The notes: a model not told the origin generated them from the sequence alone. Shown: positions 20,489 to 30,368, counted from the stretch's first letter. The stretch: DNA of 64,000 bases from Alphaproteobacteria bacterium (GCA_016869595.1 VGDT01000010.1:1-64000), one strand, 5' to 3'. A program made the numbers and translations.

Positions 20489-21676
20489 TTGCGTCAACAC
20501 GCTGTCACGTTAAACGCGGGATCCTCGTCGATAAAGTTCGCTCTGTTTCGCGTCGAGGCGGATCGGCCGATCTTGATCGCCAATGGCCAGGCGGAGGGGC
20601 TCGGCGCGACGCCGAGTTTTCGCGCGCGCATTCTGGGCGGCGACGAGCGTTGCGCCGCGCTTCCCGCGAGCGATCACGCGACCGCGACGCACGCCATCGT
20701 CGACTGGATCGACGACGCCTTTCCCGACATCAGCGTCAGCGCGGTCGGGCACCGCATCGTTCACGGCGGCGTCGATTATGCCGCGCCAGTCATTCTCGAC
20801 GATCATAAAGTCGCGGCGCTTCAGGCGCTCATCCCGCTCGCGCCGCTGCATCAGCCGCATAATCTCGCTGGAGTCGCCGCGGCGCGGACAGCCTTTCCAG
20901 GCGTGCCGCAGGTCGCCTGTTTCGACACCGCCTTCCATCGCGGCCATGAATTCGTCAATGAAGCCTATGCCCTGCCGCGCGCGCTTTATGACCGCGGGCT
21001 ACGGCGCTTCGGCTTTCATGGGCTTTCTTATGAGTTCATTGCGCGCCGCCTGCGCGAGATCGACCCCCATCGCGCCAAGGGTCGGGTGATTGTCGCGCAT
21101 CTTGGCAATGGCGCGTCGCTTTGCGCAATGAAGAATAGGCGTTCCGTCGCTTCGACGATGGGATTTTCGGCGCTTGAAGGGCTGCCCATGGGCACGCGCT
21201 GCGGCCAGATTGATCCCGGCCTTCTGCTCTACCTGCTCGAACACGACAAAATGTCGACGGCGGAGCTCTCTCGCCTGCTGTATCGTGAGTCGGGACTCTT
21301 TGGTCTTTCCGGCGTCTCTCAGGACATGCGCGCGCTGGAAGCGTCTGACGCCCGGTTCGCGCAGGATGCGATCGACTATTTCGTTCATCGCATCCAAATG
21401 GAAATCGGCGCGCTTGCGGCGACGATCGAAGGCATTGACGCGCTCATCTTCACCGGCGGCATTGGCGAGCATTCGGCGCGCGTGCGCGCCGGCGTTATCG
21501 GAAAACTCGGCTGGCTTGGACTCGCTTTCGACCGCGACGCCAATGAGGCCCACGCTCAGCTGATCTCCGCGCCCTCTTCGTCAGCCTCAATCTATGTCCT
21601 CACGACGGACGAGGAGGCGATGATCGCGCATCACGCGATAGAGGCCGTCGGCCTGATCCCCGCGGCCGCGGCTTGA
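20489..21676 (+). CDS. ackA: acetate/propionate/butyrate kinase family protein (TTG start)
   Basis: LNAGSSSIKFALFRV...VGHRIVHGG...LAPLHQPHNL...ACFDTAFHR...RRFGFHGLSYEFIARRL...HLGNGASLCA...MGFSALEGLPMGTRCGQIDPG...FTGGIGEHSARVR; TTG at 20489, 5 nt after the upstream stop. Confidence 0.92.
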   Translation: MRQHAVTLNAGSSSIKFALFRVEADRPILIANGQAEGLGATPSFRARILGGDERCAALPASDHATATHAIVDWIDDAFPDISVSAVGHRIVHGGVDYAAPVILDDHKVAALQALIPLAPLHQPHNLAGVAAARTAFPGVPQVACFDTAFHRGHEFVNEAYALPRALYDRGLRRFGFHGLSYEFIARRLREIDPHRAKGRVIVAHLGNGASLCAMKNRRSVASTMGFSALEGLPMGTRCGQIDPGLLLYLLEHDKMSTAELSRLLYRESGLFGLSGVSQDMRALEASDARFAQDAIDYFVHRIQMEIGALAATIEGIDALIFTGGIGEHSARVRAGVIGKLGWLGLAFDRDANEAHAQLISAPSSSASIYVLTTDEEAMIAHHAIEAVGLIPAAAA

Positions 21677-21691
21677 ATGGGAGCTAAGAGA

Positions 21692-24061
21692 ATGGAGCCT
21701 ACTTTCAGCCTCGTCGACTTCCCGACGCGCTTGGCCAAAGATCAGTCGATCGCCGGCCTGGAGGCGCAGCAGGTGATGACGGCGACAGCGCGCCACCTCG
21801 AGAAGATGGCCCGCACGCATGGCGCCCGCACACAGGCTTTCTGGCGGAATTTCTCCGCGTTGAGCGCCGCATTCACCGCCGCCAACGGCTCGAATCAACT
21901 GCTGGACGACGCCACGTCCTATGCGAAGGATTTCGGCCGCCGTTCGCTCCTCACGCTCGATGTTTTGCGCGAACGCGCGGACAATGACGCGGCGCACGAA
22001 GCGGCGGGCTCGCCGCCGGTCCTCTCCTATGACTCAGAAGTGGTTCTCGACGGCCGCGACCTGCCGCGCCCGGTCAACTATATTCTGCTGCGCATCACGC
22101 CGCCGCAGAACGTGCAGACGTTCGATTGGAAACGGCCCTATCTTATCATCGATCCGCGCGCGGGACACGGCGCCGGAATTGGCGGATTCAAAGCCGACAG
22201 CCAAGTAGGCGTGGCGCTGCACGACGGCCATCCGGTTTATTTCCTCGTCTTCCGCCCGCATCCGGAGCGCGGACAGACGCTCGCCGATGTCATGCGGGCC
22301 GAAGCCGCCTTCGTGAAGGAAATCGCGCATCGTCACCCCAAATCGCCAAAGCCGATCATCGTCGGCAACTGCCAGGGCGGCTGGGCGGCCATGGTGCTTG
22401 CGGCCGCCAATCCGGACATTACCGGGCCGCTTGTGATCAATGGCTCGCCGCTCGCCTATTGGTCCGGGCGCATCGGCGAAAACCCGATGCGCTACAATGG
22501 CGGTCTTTTGGGCGGCCTCGCGGCCGTTCTATTCCTCGCGGATCTCGGCCATGGCGAATTCGACGGCGCGCATCTCGTATCGAATTTCGAGCTGCTCAAT
22601 CCCAGCCGAAATTTCTTCGGAAAATATTACGATCTCTTCGCGGACGTCGAAAACGGTCGCGAGAAGTTTCTCGAATTCGAACGTTGGTGGGGCGGCTTCC
22701 ATTATATGACGGAAGCGGAAATCCGCTGGATCGTCGAGCAGCTCTTCATCGGCAATAAGCTTTCGCGCGGAGAAGCGCGCATCGAACGCGGCCGTCGGCT
22801 CGACATCAAGGCGATCCGCTCGCCCATAATCGTCTTCGCGAGCTGGGGCGACAATATCACGCCGCCGCAGCAAGCGCTGAATTGGATCGTCGACACTTAC
22901 GCCGATGAGCATGAAATCAGGATCTGCGGGCAGCGCATCGTCTATATGATCCACGAGAAAGTAGGTCATCTCGGCATTTTCGTTTCGTCCTCAGTGGCGA
23001 AGAAGGAACATGCCGAAGTCACCTCAACCATGAAGACGATCGAAGCGCTTGCGCCAGGTCTCTATGAGATGAAGATCGAGGAGGAAACGGGCGAAGGGGT
23101 GCACAAGCGCTTCCGTGTGAGCTTTGCCGAGCGGCGCGTCACGGATATCCTCAAGATCGACGAAGACGATCGCAGCGAAGAGCCGGATTTCGCCGCCGTC
23201 ATGCGCCTTTCTGAGCATAGCGCCGACGCCTATGATCTTTATCTGCGTCCTTTTGTGCAGTCCATGGTGACGCCCCAGACGGCGGACCTCGCTCGGAAGA
23301 TTCATCCGGCGCGGCTGCAACGCCAAGTCTTTTCCAGCGAAAATCCGGCGATGGCGTGGGTTTCCACCGCGGCTGAACAGGCGCGAAAGGAACTAACGAA
23401 AGCCACGCCGGATAACCCGTTCGTGCTCGCGGAACGCCTTTGGTCGAGTAGCGTTGAGCAGACCATGGATCTCTGGCGTGACATGCGCGACGCTTGGTAT
23501 GAAGCGGCCTTTTTGTCGATCTACGGTCATCCGTTCATGCGCTGGGTCGGACGTCGACACGACTTCCAACGCACCCGCAAGGACCCGAGCGAATTGCGGC
23601 TCATGCCGGAAGCGCAGGTGGCTTTGCTCAATATCGGCCGTGGAGGCTTCGCGGAAGCCGTCATCCGCATGCTGCTGCTGCTCAGCGAAGCGCGCGGCTC
23701 CGTGCGCCGCGACCGCCTTGAGCGCTCGGCGCATATGCTGAGTTGCGACGAACCCTTCGCATCGCTTGGCGCGCAACACCGCGCGCAACTCATCCATGAG
23801 CAGTCGATCATCGTGGAGTTCGAACGCGAACAGGCCATCGAGACGCTGCCGCTTCTTCTGCCGGCCTTTGACGACCGCGTGAAAGCCGTAGGCGCAATTG
23901 AATTCGTCGCAGGCGCTATCGAGGAGATGGAGCCGCGCACCGTTCTAATGTTGCAGAAGATCCGCAAAGCGCTCGATCTCGCGCCCATCCAGACCAATCT
24001 TGCGAGCGTCGATCCGCTGAAAGCCGAAAGTGAAAATGAGGAGTCCGAAGAAGCGGCCTGA
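21692..24061 (+). CDS. DUF3141 family PhaC-like alpha/beta-hydrolase protein
   Basis: GNCQGGW (G-x-C-x-G-G nucleophile elbow as in PHA synthases), SWGDNITPP, VGHLGIF; long C-terminal extension. Confidence 0.85.
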   Translation: MEPTFSLVDFPTRLAKDQSIAGLEAQQVMTATARHLEKMARTHGARTQAFWRNFSALSAAFTAANGSNQLLDDATSYAKDFGRRSLLTLDVLRERADNDAAHEAAGSPPVLSYDSEVVLDGRDLPRPVNYILLRITPPQNVQTFDWKRPYLIIDPRAGHGAGIGGFKADSQVGVALHDGHPVYFLVFRPHPERGQTLADVMRAEAAFVKEIAHRHPKSPKPIIVGNCQGGWAAMVLAAANPDITGPLVINGSPLAYWSGRIGENPMRYNGGLLGGLAAVLFLADLGHGEFDGAHLVSNFELLNPSRNFFGKYYDLFADVENGREKFLEFERWWGGFHYMTEAEIRWIVEQLFIGNKLSRGEARIERGRRLDIKAIRSPIIVFASWGDNITPPQQALNWIVDTYADEHEIRICGQRIVYMIHEKVGHLGIFVSSSVAKKEHAEVTSTMKTIEALAPGLYEMKIEEETGEGVHKRFRVSFAERRVTDILKIDEDDRSEEPDFAAVMRLSEHSADAYDLYLRPFVQSMVTPQTADLARKIHPARLQRQVFSSENPAMAWVSTAAEQARKELTKATPDNPFVLAERLWSSSVEQTMDLWRDMRDAWYEAAFLSIYGHPFMRWVGRRHDFQRTRKDPSELRLMPEAQVALLNIGRGGFAEAVIRMLLLLSEARGSVRRDRLERSAHMLSCDEPFASLGAQHRAQLIHEQSIIVEFEREQAIETLPLLLPAFDDRVKAVGAIEFVAGAIEEMEPRTVLMLQKIRKALDLAPIQTNLASVDPLKAESENEESEEAA

Positions 24062-24084
24062 TAGGGCTGCGTCGGCTGTGGGCG

Positions 24085-26430
24085 TCACCACGCCGAAATC
24101 GAGATCTCTCGCGACTCGTTTTCGGGAAAGATAATGTTCGCATCAGAATTTCCGGCGAAGGCGCCATAGCGCCCGACGCGCGCCGAGATGGATTTATAGT
24201 CAGATTCTACCGCGATACGCCAGCCTCCGTAACCGCCGGTTCGATAGGCCTCGCTCTCGCCGTCGTCTTCAAAGTTTTCGGCGGCGAAGGCGCCCCGGCC
24301 GACAGGCGGAAAGATCAGGAACCCGCGACGGTCCGCACGCGACAAAAAAGTCTGAGAAGCGACGTTGACGGGGATAGCGCAACTTTCCCGCGCCAAGAGA
24401 ACAGGCCGCGCCCAGGGTGCCGCGCGCGTAATGAACTGGCCGCCTTCGAACGCCTCCCCAGACCAGAAGTCATACCACCGCGCGCCCGAAGGCAAGTAAA
24501 CCTGTCGATCAACGACGCCCGGTTCGACAACCGGGGCGACCAGCAGCGAACGCCCGACCATCATCTCGTCGTTCTCGCCCCAACAGGCCGGATCGTCCGG
24601 AAATTCGTAGAACGTCGGCCGCGTCACGGGCTCGTAATCGCGGTGATAGCGCCATAGGAGATCGTAAAGGTAGGGGATCAGCCTGTAGCGGAACTTGATC
24701 AGGTCGCGAATGAAAGGCGTCACCTGTGAATGCATCCATGGCTCATTGACGGTTCCGTCGGCATGCCATGAATGAATACTGAAGCGCGGCAGAAAAACGC
24801 CGAATTGCACCCAGCGCACAAACAGCTCCGGGTCGGGCGCCGGGCCCGAGAAACCACCGATGTCGTGGCCGGCGTTGGAGACGCCGGAGAGCGCAAGGCC
24901 GAGCCCCATTTTCAAATTATACTTCAAAGTCTCCCAACCTCCGGAGTTATCGCCCGACCAGGTCTGGACGTAACGGTGCAGTCCGACGCCGCCCGAGCGC
25001 GAGATGAGAAACGGCCGTTTGTCGGGAGCGTGCTCTTTTTGCGCGTCGCGCGACGCGCGCATCATCGAGAGACCTTGCAGAGGCATACACTCGCGGGCGG
25101 GAAGAGGCTGGCCAAAACCGCACGCCAGCGCTTTGTCGTTCCAAATCTCGAATTCGTTATTGTCGTTCCAGATCGCCGCTATGCCGTAATCGAGCAGCGT
25201 TTCTTTGAGCCTAGCCTTCCACCATTCGACAGTCCTATGATTGGTGAAATCGAGGTAAGCGCCGACGCCGTCCCAAAATTGAACCCAGCTCGGTTCGCCG
25301 TTCTCGTCGGCGATCAAAAGCCCTGAAGCAGCCGCCTCCGCGAAGAACGGATGGTCGCGCAAGAGACACGGCTTGACGTTGGCGCAGAGCCGGACCCCAT
25401 TTTCTATGAAGCCTTTCGCCAGCGCTGCTGGATTGGGAAACTTTGATCTGTTCCAGTGGAAGACATAGCGTTTTTGACCGACAGAGGTGTAGCCGGAAGA
25501 TAAGTGGAAGCTGTCGCAAAGGATCTCGTGCTCGGCGCATTTTTCAAGGAATTCGGTTACTCGCGCCTGGGCGTCCGGCGCCTCGGTATAGGCCATGGAC
25601 GACCCCGAATAGCCGAGTCCCCACTTCGGCGGGAACGCCGGTCGTCCCGTCAGCCAGGTAAACTGGCGAGTCACATGATCCAGGCTTGGGCCCGCAATGA
25701 AATAATAGTCGAGATCGCCGTGTTCGGCCGTGAAGCTACGGTATGGGCCGTGGTAATTGTCGAGTTCCTTTCCGAAATCGAAAACACAATTCGACAGCGT
25801 GTCGTAAAAGAGACCGAACGCTACACCAGCTTGCGGCTTGCAAGTTATATAAAAAGGAATGTGTTTATAGAGCGGGTCGGATGTCCGTGCGCTGTAGCCC
25901 ATCGCATCGACATTCGTCAGGCGATAGCGCTGGCCCGCGCGATCCATTTCGCCGGCCCGTTCGCCAAGCCCGAAATATTTCTCGCCAGGCTCCCGTTGCA
26001 GGTAATGGTAAACACGCTCGTCCCACCATCCGAAATTGTAGGCCTGGGTGGGCCGGTCGCTCGCCGCTGGTTTCCATTTGTTTCCCAGTCGTAGCGCCCA
26101 CGAGCAGAAGAATCCTGCAAGACGAATGGTGAGTCGGATTGCCGACGTCTCGATGCGCAGATTTTCGGAATCATCTTCGAGCGCGAATTCAGGCAGAGAA
26201 AATCCGTGCAACTCCATGCGATCCCGGCCGTCGGGCGGGATATCCTCCAAACCAGGCGCAATGGCGAAAGTCCGCGGGTGAGCGAGCCTTCGACCCGGCA
26301 GTAAGAGGACGCGGATCACGTCATGTTCGAGCACGAAAATATAAGCCGAGTCGCCTTGGTCGCTAGAAAGCGTCAGGCAGCCCGAATTGCGAGCAGTTAG
26401 AGCAAATCTCGGAGGAGTCGCCAACGACAT
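24085..26430 (-). CDS. glycoside hydrolase family 31 (alpha-glucosidase/alpha-xylosidase type)
   Basis: FGLGERAGEMDRAGQRYRLTNVDAMGYSARTSDPLYKHIPFYI...AAIWNDNNEFEIWND...WSGDNSGGWETLKYNLKMGLGLALSGVSNAGHDIGGFSG. Confidence 0.9.
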   Translation of the reverse strand: MSLATPPRFALTARNSGCLTLSSDQGDSAYIFVLEHDVIRVLLLPGRRLAHPRTFAIAPGLEDIPPDGRDRMELHGFSLPEFALEDDSENLRIETSAIRLTIRLAGFFCSWALRLGNKWKPAASDRPTQAYNFGWWDERVYHYLQREPGEKYFGLGERAGEMDRAGQRYRLTNVDAMGYSARTSDPLYKHIPFYITCKPQAGVAFGLFYDTLSNCVFDFGKELDNYHGPYRSFTAEHGDLDYYFIAGPSLDHVTRQFTWLTGRPAFPPKWGLGYSGSSMAYTEAPDAQARVTEFLEKCAEHEILCDSFHLSSGYTSVGQKRYVFHWNRSKFPNPAALAKGFIENGVRLCANVKPCLLRDHPFFAEAAASGLLIADENGEPSWVQFWDGVGAYLDFTNHRTVEWWKARLKETLLDYGIAAIWNDNNEFEIWNDKALACGFGQPLPARECMPLQGLSMMRASRDAQKEHAPDKRPFLISRSGGVGLHRYVQTWSGDNSGGWETLKYNLKMGLGLALSGVSNAGHDIGGFSGPAPDPELFVRWVQFGVFLPRFSIHSWHADGTVNEPWMHSQVTPFIRDLIKFRYRLIPYLYDLLWRYHRDYEPVTRPTFYEFPDDPACWGENDEMMVGRSLLVAPVVEPGVVDRQVYLPSGARWYDFWSGEAFEGGQFITRAAPWARPVLLARESCAIPVNVASQTFLSRADRRGFLIFPPVGRGAFAAENFEDDGESEAYRTGGYGGWRIAVESDYKSISARVGRYGAFAGNSDANIIFPENESREISISAW

Positions 26431-26486
26431 CAGGCGGCGCGCTGAGCATCGTGGAAAGGGCGGGCGGCGCTCATAAGCTCATGGTC

Positions 26487-28094
26487 TTACGGTTGCTCCA
26501 TCAGTTCCTCGGCCGAAAGCCGTGCGAGCGTCTGTTCGCGCTTCTTAGACGCGTAGCTCGGATAGGCGAACCAGATGATCCCGGCGAGGCAGATGAAAGC
26601 CATCGCGCCGAGTAGAAAGGCGTCGTTCAGCGCAAGGATCGCCGCTTGCTGGCGGATGAGCTGCGCCGCCTGGCTGCGCGCCGCCTGCGGCGACATGCCC
26701 ATCGCCTGCATACGATCCAGGAAAGACGTCAGCAGGTCGAGCGAGGCGAAACGCCGTCCGCCGAAATGATCGGCGAGGTCGAGCTGATGGAACGGGGTTC
26801 GACGGAAAACAACAACGCCGAGCAGCGTAATGCCCATGGCGCCGAACACCGTGCGCAACATCGCGAGCTCCTCCGCCGCGCGGATCAGGCGCTCGCCAGC
26901 AAGACCTGCCATAGCGAGCGTCGCGAGCGGCGCGAAGAACATCGCGAGCGAAAAACCGAAGAAGAACATCGGCGTCGTGACATTATCGAAAGAGGCGCTC
27001 TTATCATACTGGCCAAGCCAAACGAAAGTCACTGCGAGCCCGATGAAATTGAGGAACACGATGAGGCGCGCGTCGACGTTCCTGGTGAGTTCGTGCACGA
27101 CGGCGGCTGCGGCCATGGCGAGAAAGATCATCGTCAGATAGACCATGCCGGCGAGCGAAGACGTGTAGCCAAGCAGCACCTGCAGTTGTACGACAAACAC
27201 CGACAGCAGACCCTGAATGACCAGAAAGCCGATCAGCGAACAGAATGTCGCGATCGCGAAATTGCGGTGCAGGAACAGACGGAGGTCGAGGGCAGGCCGC
27301 CGCTCGCCGAACTCCCAGATGATGAACATCGGCAAAGCGACCAGAACGACCAAGAGCAGCCATGCGAGCAAGGGCGAGGCAAACCAGTCGAAATCATTGC
27401 CCATGTTGAGGATCGTTTGCACGCCGATGAGCACCGTCGCGAGCAGAAAGAAGCCAATCACGTCGAAGCGCGTCAGGCGGCGCTCGACGTCGCGCCCATA
27501 GAACAGCGCCGCAATGACGGTCGCCGCAAGCAGCACGACGGCGACATTGGAATAAAACAGCCAACGCCAATTGAAATATTCGGCCCAGAAGCCGCCCATG
27601 AACACGCCGATGGTGAATGGCGCCATGCTCATGACGCCCCAGAAGCCGACTCCGAGCGTGCGCTGGTCATCCGGATATTGTGCGAGCGTCACCGATTGGG
27701 CGAGCGGAAGCGCGACGCCGCCGGCGAGACCGAGGAGGAAGCGCATGGGCGCGAAAAACCAGATCGTCTCGCTCGCCGCGCACATCAGTGAGAAGAGGGC
27801 GTAGGCGACGAGCGCGCTAATGAGCACGCGATAGTCGCCAAACCGTCCAGAAAACCATCGCGACAAGGGAAGGCCGAGCGCGATGCCGATCATATGGTCG
27901 GTCGTCGCCCAAGTGCCGTAACTCGGCGTCACGCCTTGAAGGCTCCCGGCGACATAGGGCGCGAGCACCGTATAGCCCGGCACGTTCGCCAGCATGACGA
28001 CGTTCGCCGCTCCCGTCGCGCCGTTAAGCAGCAGGAAGCGCCAGCCACCGATGCGCGCCGGCCTTTTCATGGCGTCCGTCCCGCTCCTCGCCAT
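26487..28094 (-). CDS. MFS transporter, DHA2/EmrB-like, 14 TM
   Basis: MLANVPGYTVLAPYVAGSLQGVTPSYGTWATTDHMIGIALGLPLSRWFSGRFG; multi-TM EmrB-like architecture. Confidence 0.85.
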   Translation of the reverse strand: MARSGTDAMKRPARIGGWRFLLLNGATGAANVVMLANVPGYTVLAPYVAGSLQGVTPSYGTWATTDHMIGIALGLPLSRWFSGRFGDYRVLISALVAYALFSLMCAASETIWFFAPMRFLLGLAGGVALPLAQSVTLAQYPDDQRTLGVGFWGVMSMAPFTIGVFMGGFWAEYFNWRWLFYSNVAVVLLAATVIAALFYGRDVERRLTRFDVIGFFLLATVLIGVQTILNMGNDFDWFASPLLAWLLLVVLVALPMFIIWEFGERRPALDLRLFLHRNFAIATFCSLIGFLVIQGLLSVFVVQLQVLLGYTSSLAGMVYLTMIFLAMAAAAVVHELTRNVDARLIVFLNFIGLAVTFVWLGQYDKSASFDNVTTPMFFFGFSLAMFFAPLATLAMAGLAGERLIRAAEELAMLRTVFGAMGITLLGVVVFRRTPFHQLDLADHFGGRRFASLDLLTSFLDRMQAMGMSPQAARSQAAQLIRQQAAILALNDAFLLGAMAFICLAGIIWFAYPSYASKKREQTLARLSAEELMEQP

Positions 28095-28325
28095 CGCTCC
28101 TGCGAATCTTGACGCGCCGCCGTTAGCGGTTTCCCGGAAGGAGATGTCGGTTGGGGCAATTGGACGGACTCCCGGCGACGTAACGCAGAACAGAAGTCAT
28201 CAGCCAAAAGGCGGTTAAAGGCGAACTCCATCGCCAGCAACAAGCATAACCGAACCTGTCACAAACTTGTCAAGAGGCGCGCCGCCGCGTCATAGGAGTT
28301 CGGCGTCAGAAACGGAGGAGCCGAT

Positions 28326-29501
28326 ATGACGGGGATTTGGTCGCAGATCGCGCTGGTTTTCGCTCTCGCGCTCATCGCAGCGATGATCGCCAATCGCTTC
28401 CGAATCTCGACCGCGCTCACCGAAATCATCATCGGCATGTTCGCCCGCATGATTTTGGCCTGGACGATCGGCGCCGATGCATTCGGCGTGCAAGAGCCCT
28501 GGGTGAAAACGCTCGCGGGCGTCGGCGCAATAATGCTGACCTTTCTCGCCGGCGCTGAACTTGATCCAGACGTTTTCAAGCTGAAATGGAAGGAGGCCGC
28601 CGCGATCGGCGTCGCGAGCTTCCTTGTTCCCGCCATCGGCTGCTGGGCGGTCGCCTATTATCTTCTGGGATGGGAGAACGCGCCGGCATTGCTGGCCGGC
28701 ATTGCGCTCGCCGCGACTTCAGTCGCCGTCGTCTATACGGTGATGATGGAATATGGTTTCAACAGAACCGATTACGGCAAGACGATTCTCGCCGCCTGTT
28801 TCGTCACCGATCTCGGCACGGTCATCACGCTCGGCCTCGTGTTCGCGCCCGTTACCTGGAAAACGGTTGTATTCATCGTCGTCCTCGCCGCCGCTTTCGT
28901 CGGGGTGCCGCGCGTGACGCCGATCGCTCTCGGCAAGTTCGGCGGGCGTCCATCGGAATTCGAGACGAAATTTCTCATATTCGCCCTAATGGCGCTCGGC
29001 GCGCTCGCCACCTGGGCCGGCAGCGAAGGAGTGTTGCCGGCCTATCTCCTTGGCATGACGCTCGCCGGTTCGGTTGGGCGCGATCATGCGCTGGTCCGCC
29101 GGCTGCGCGCGATCACCATCGGCCTGCTGACGCCCTTCTATTTCATTCGCGCCGGCTATTTCGTTTCGATTCCCGCGGTTCTCGCGGCGCCGCTCGGCGT
29201 CATCGCCTTTCTCGCTATCGAAATGGCGACGAAGGTCGCCAGCGTTTATCCAGTCGCGCGATTTTTCGGCTCGCCGCACAAGGACGCCATGTATACGACC
29301 CTCTTAATGGCCTCGGGTCTTACCTTCGGCACCATCTCCGCGCTTTTCGGCCTGTCGCACAATATCATCGACGAAAGTCAATATTCGACGCTGGTCGCGG
29401 CGATCGTCGCGACCGCCGTTACGCCCACCCTGATTGCGAACAGCCTCTACTTGCCGCGCCATCATCTGCCCGAGGAGGAGGTCGCGGCGAAGGCACCGTA
29501 A
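28326..29501 (+). CDS. cation:proton antiporter (CPA2/Kef-NapA type)
   Basis: FRISTALTEIIIGMFARMI...LAGAELDPDVFKLKWKEAAAIGVASFLVP...TSVAVVYTVMMEYG...FVTDLGTV; polytopic. Confidence 0.85.
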   Translation: MTGIWSQIALVFALALIAAMIANRFRISTALTEIIIGMFARMILAWTIGADAFGVQEPWVKTLAGVGAIMLTFLAGAELDPDVFKLKWKEAAAIGVASFLVPAIGCWAVAYYLLGWENAPALLAGIALAATSVAVVYTVMMEYGFNRTDYGKTILAACFVTDLGTVITLGLVFAPVTWKTVVFIVVLAAAFVGVPRVTPIALGKFGGRPSEFETKFLIFALMALGALATWAGSEGVLPAYLLGMTLAGSVGRDHALVRRLRAITIGLLTPFYFIRAGYFVSIPAVLAAPLGVIAFLAIEMATKVASVYPVARFFGSPHKDAMYTTLLMASGLTFGTISALFGLSHNIIDESQYSTLVAAIVATAVTPTLIANSLYLPRHHLPEEEVAAKAP

Positions 29502-29521
29502 ACCGTCAAATCAAGAGGACT

Positions 29522-29944
29522 ATGATGTTCAAGACAATTCTCAACGCCAATGACGGCTCCGAGCCGGCTTTCCGCGCTTTCGCGCTTGCGTTGGAGTTGG
29601 CCAAGCAGAATCAATCCGCGCTTCACATGATCTGCGTCGAAGAGCTCCCCAATCTGGCGGATTTCATCGAGGAGGTGAAGGATGCGGCGGCGCTCGCCGA
29701 ACGTCGCTTCGAGGTCGTGCGCCGTCGTGCGCTCGATCAGGCGGCCGCCGCAGACGTATCTGTGCAAATACATGTCGTCGTTGGCCATCCGGTGCGCGAC
29801 ATCGTGCAATTCGCCAATGACCTCAAGGCGGAATTGCTCGTCATCGGCGCGACCGGCCACTCGGCGTTCTATGAGCGCATGATCGGCAGCCGCGCCGACC
29901 GGATCATGCAGTTGGCGTCCTGCCCCGTAATGGTCGTAAAATAG
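29522..29944 (+). CDS. universal stress protein (UspA family)
   Basis: MMFKTILNANDGSEPAFRAFALALELAKQNQSALHMICVEE...VVVGHPVRDIVQFANDLKAELLVIGATGHSAFYERMIGSRADRIMQLASCPVMVVK. Confidence 0.92.
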   Translation: MMFKTILNANDGSEPAFRAFALALELAKQNQSALHMICVEELPNLADFIEEVKDAAALAERRFEVVRRRALDQAAAADVSVQIHVVVGHPVRDIVQFANDLKAELLVIGATGHSAFYERMIGSRADRIMQLASCPVMVVK

Positions 29945-30119
29945 CTTGGAAAATACGCCCAATTGCCCGCCATTTGAGGGACTCGTCAATAATCCGACTT
30001 GATTCGCAGCGGGCGCGATGTAATCAACGCCCCTTGTCGCTCGAGGGAGCGCGCCTGCTTAGCCGCGCGCCTGCGGTACGCATAGCCTCGACGCGCAAAA
30101 TAAAGGAAGGACGATCTGA

Positions 30120-30368
30120 ATGCGCATCTTTGTAAGGCTATCGGCTGTGCTGGCGTTTTTCGCCGTTGCGCCGGCTTTCGCTCAAGGAACGTCCGCGCAG
30201 CGCGCGGCCTGCGAAGCCGACGCGAATCGCGTTTGCGATGCGTATATTCCAGACGCCGTGGCCATTGAACGGTGCCTGAGAGCCAATGCTGGTTCGATCA
30301 GCGCCGCCTGCCGAGGAGAACTCGGCCTTGCCTCGGCCGCGAGCGGCGGCAAGCGGCGCAAGCACTGA
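30120..30368 (+). CDS. small secreted protein with cysteine-rich repeat
   Basis: MRIFVRLSAVLAFFAVAPAFAQ signal; CEADANRVCDAYIPDAVAIERCLRANAGSISAACRGEL. Confidence 0.65.
   Translation: MRIFVRLSAVLAFFAVAPAFAQGTSAQRAACEADANRVCDAYIPDAVAIERCLRANAGSISAACRGELGLASAASGGKRRKH

Noticed and set aside
26646-27791. 381-aa + strand ORF opposite the MFS transporter
   Set aside because: Charged low-complexity antisense translation of a TM protein.
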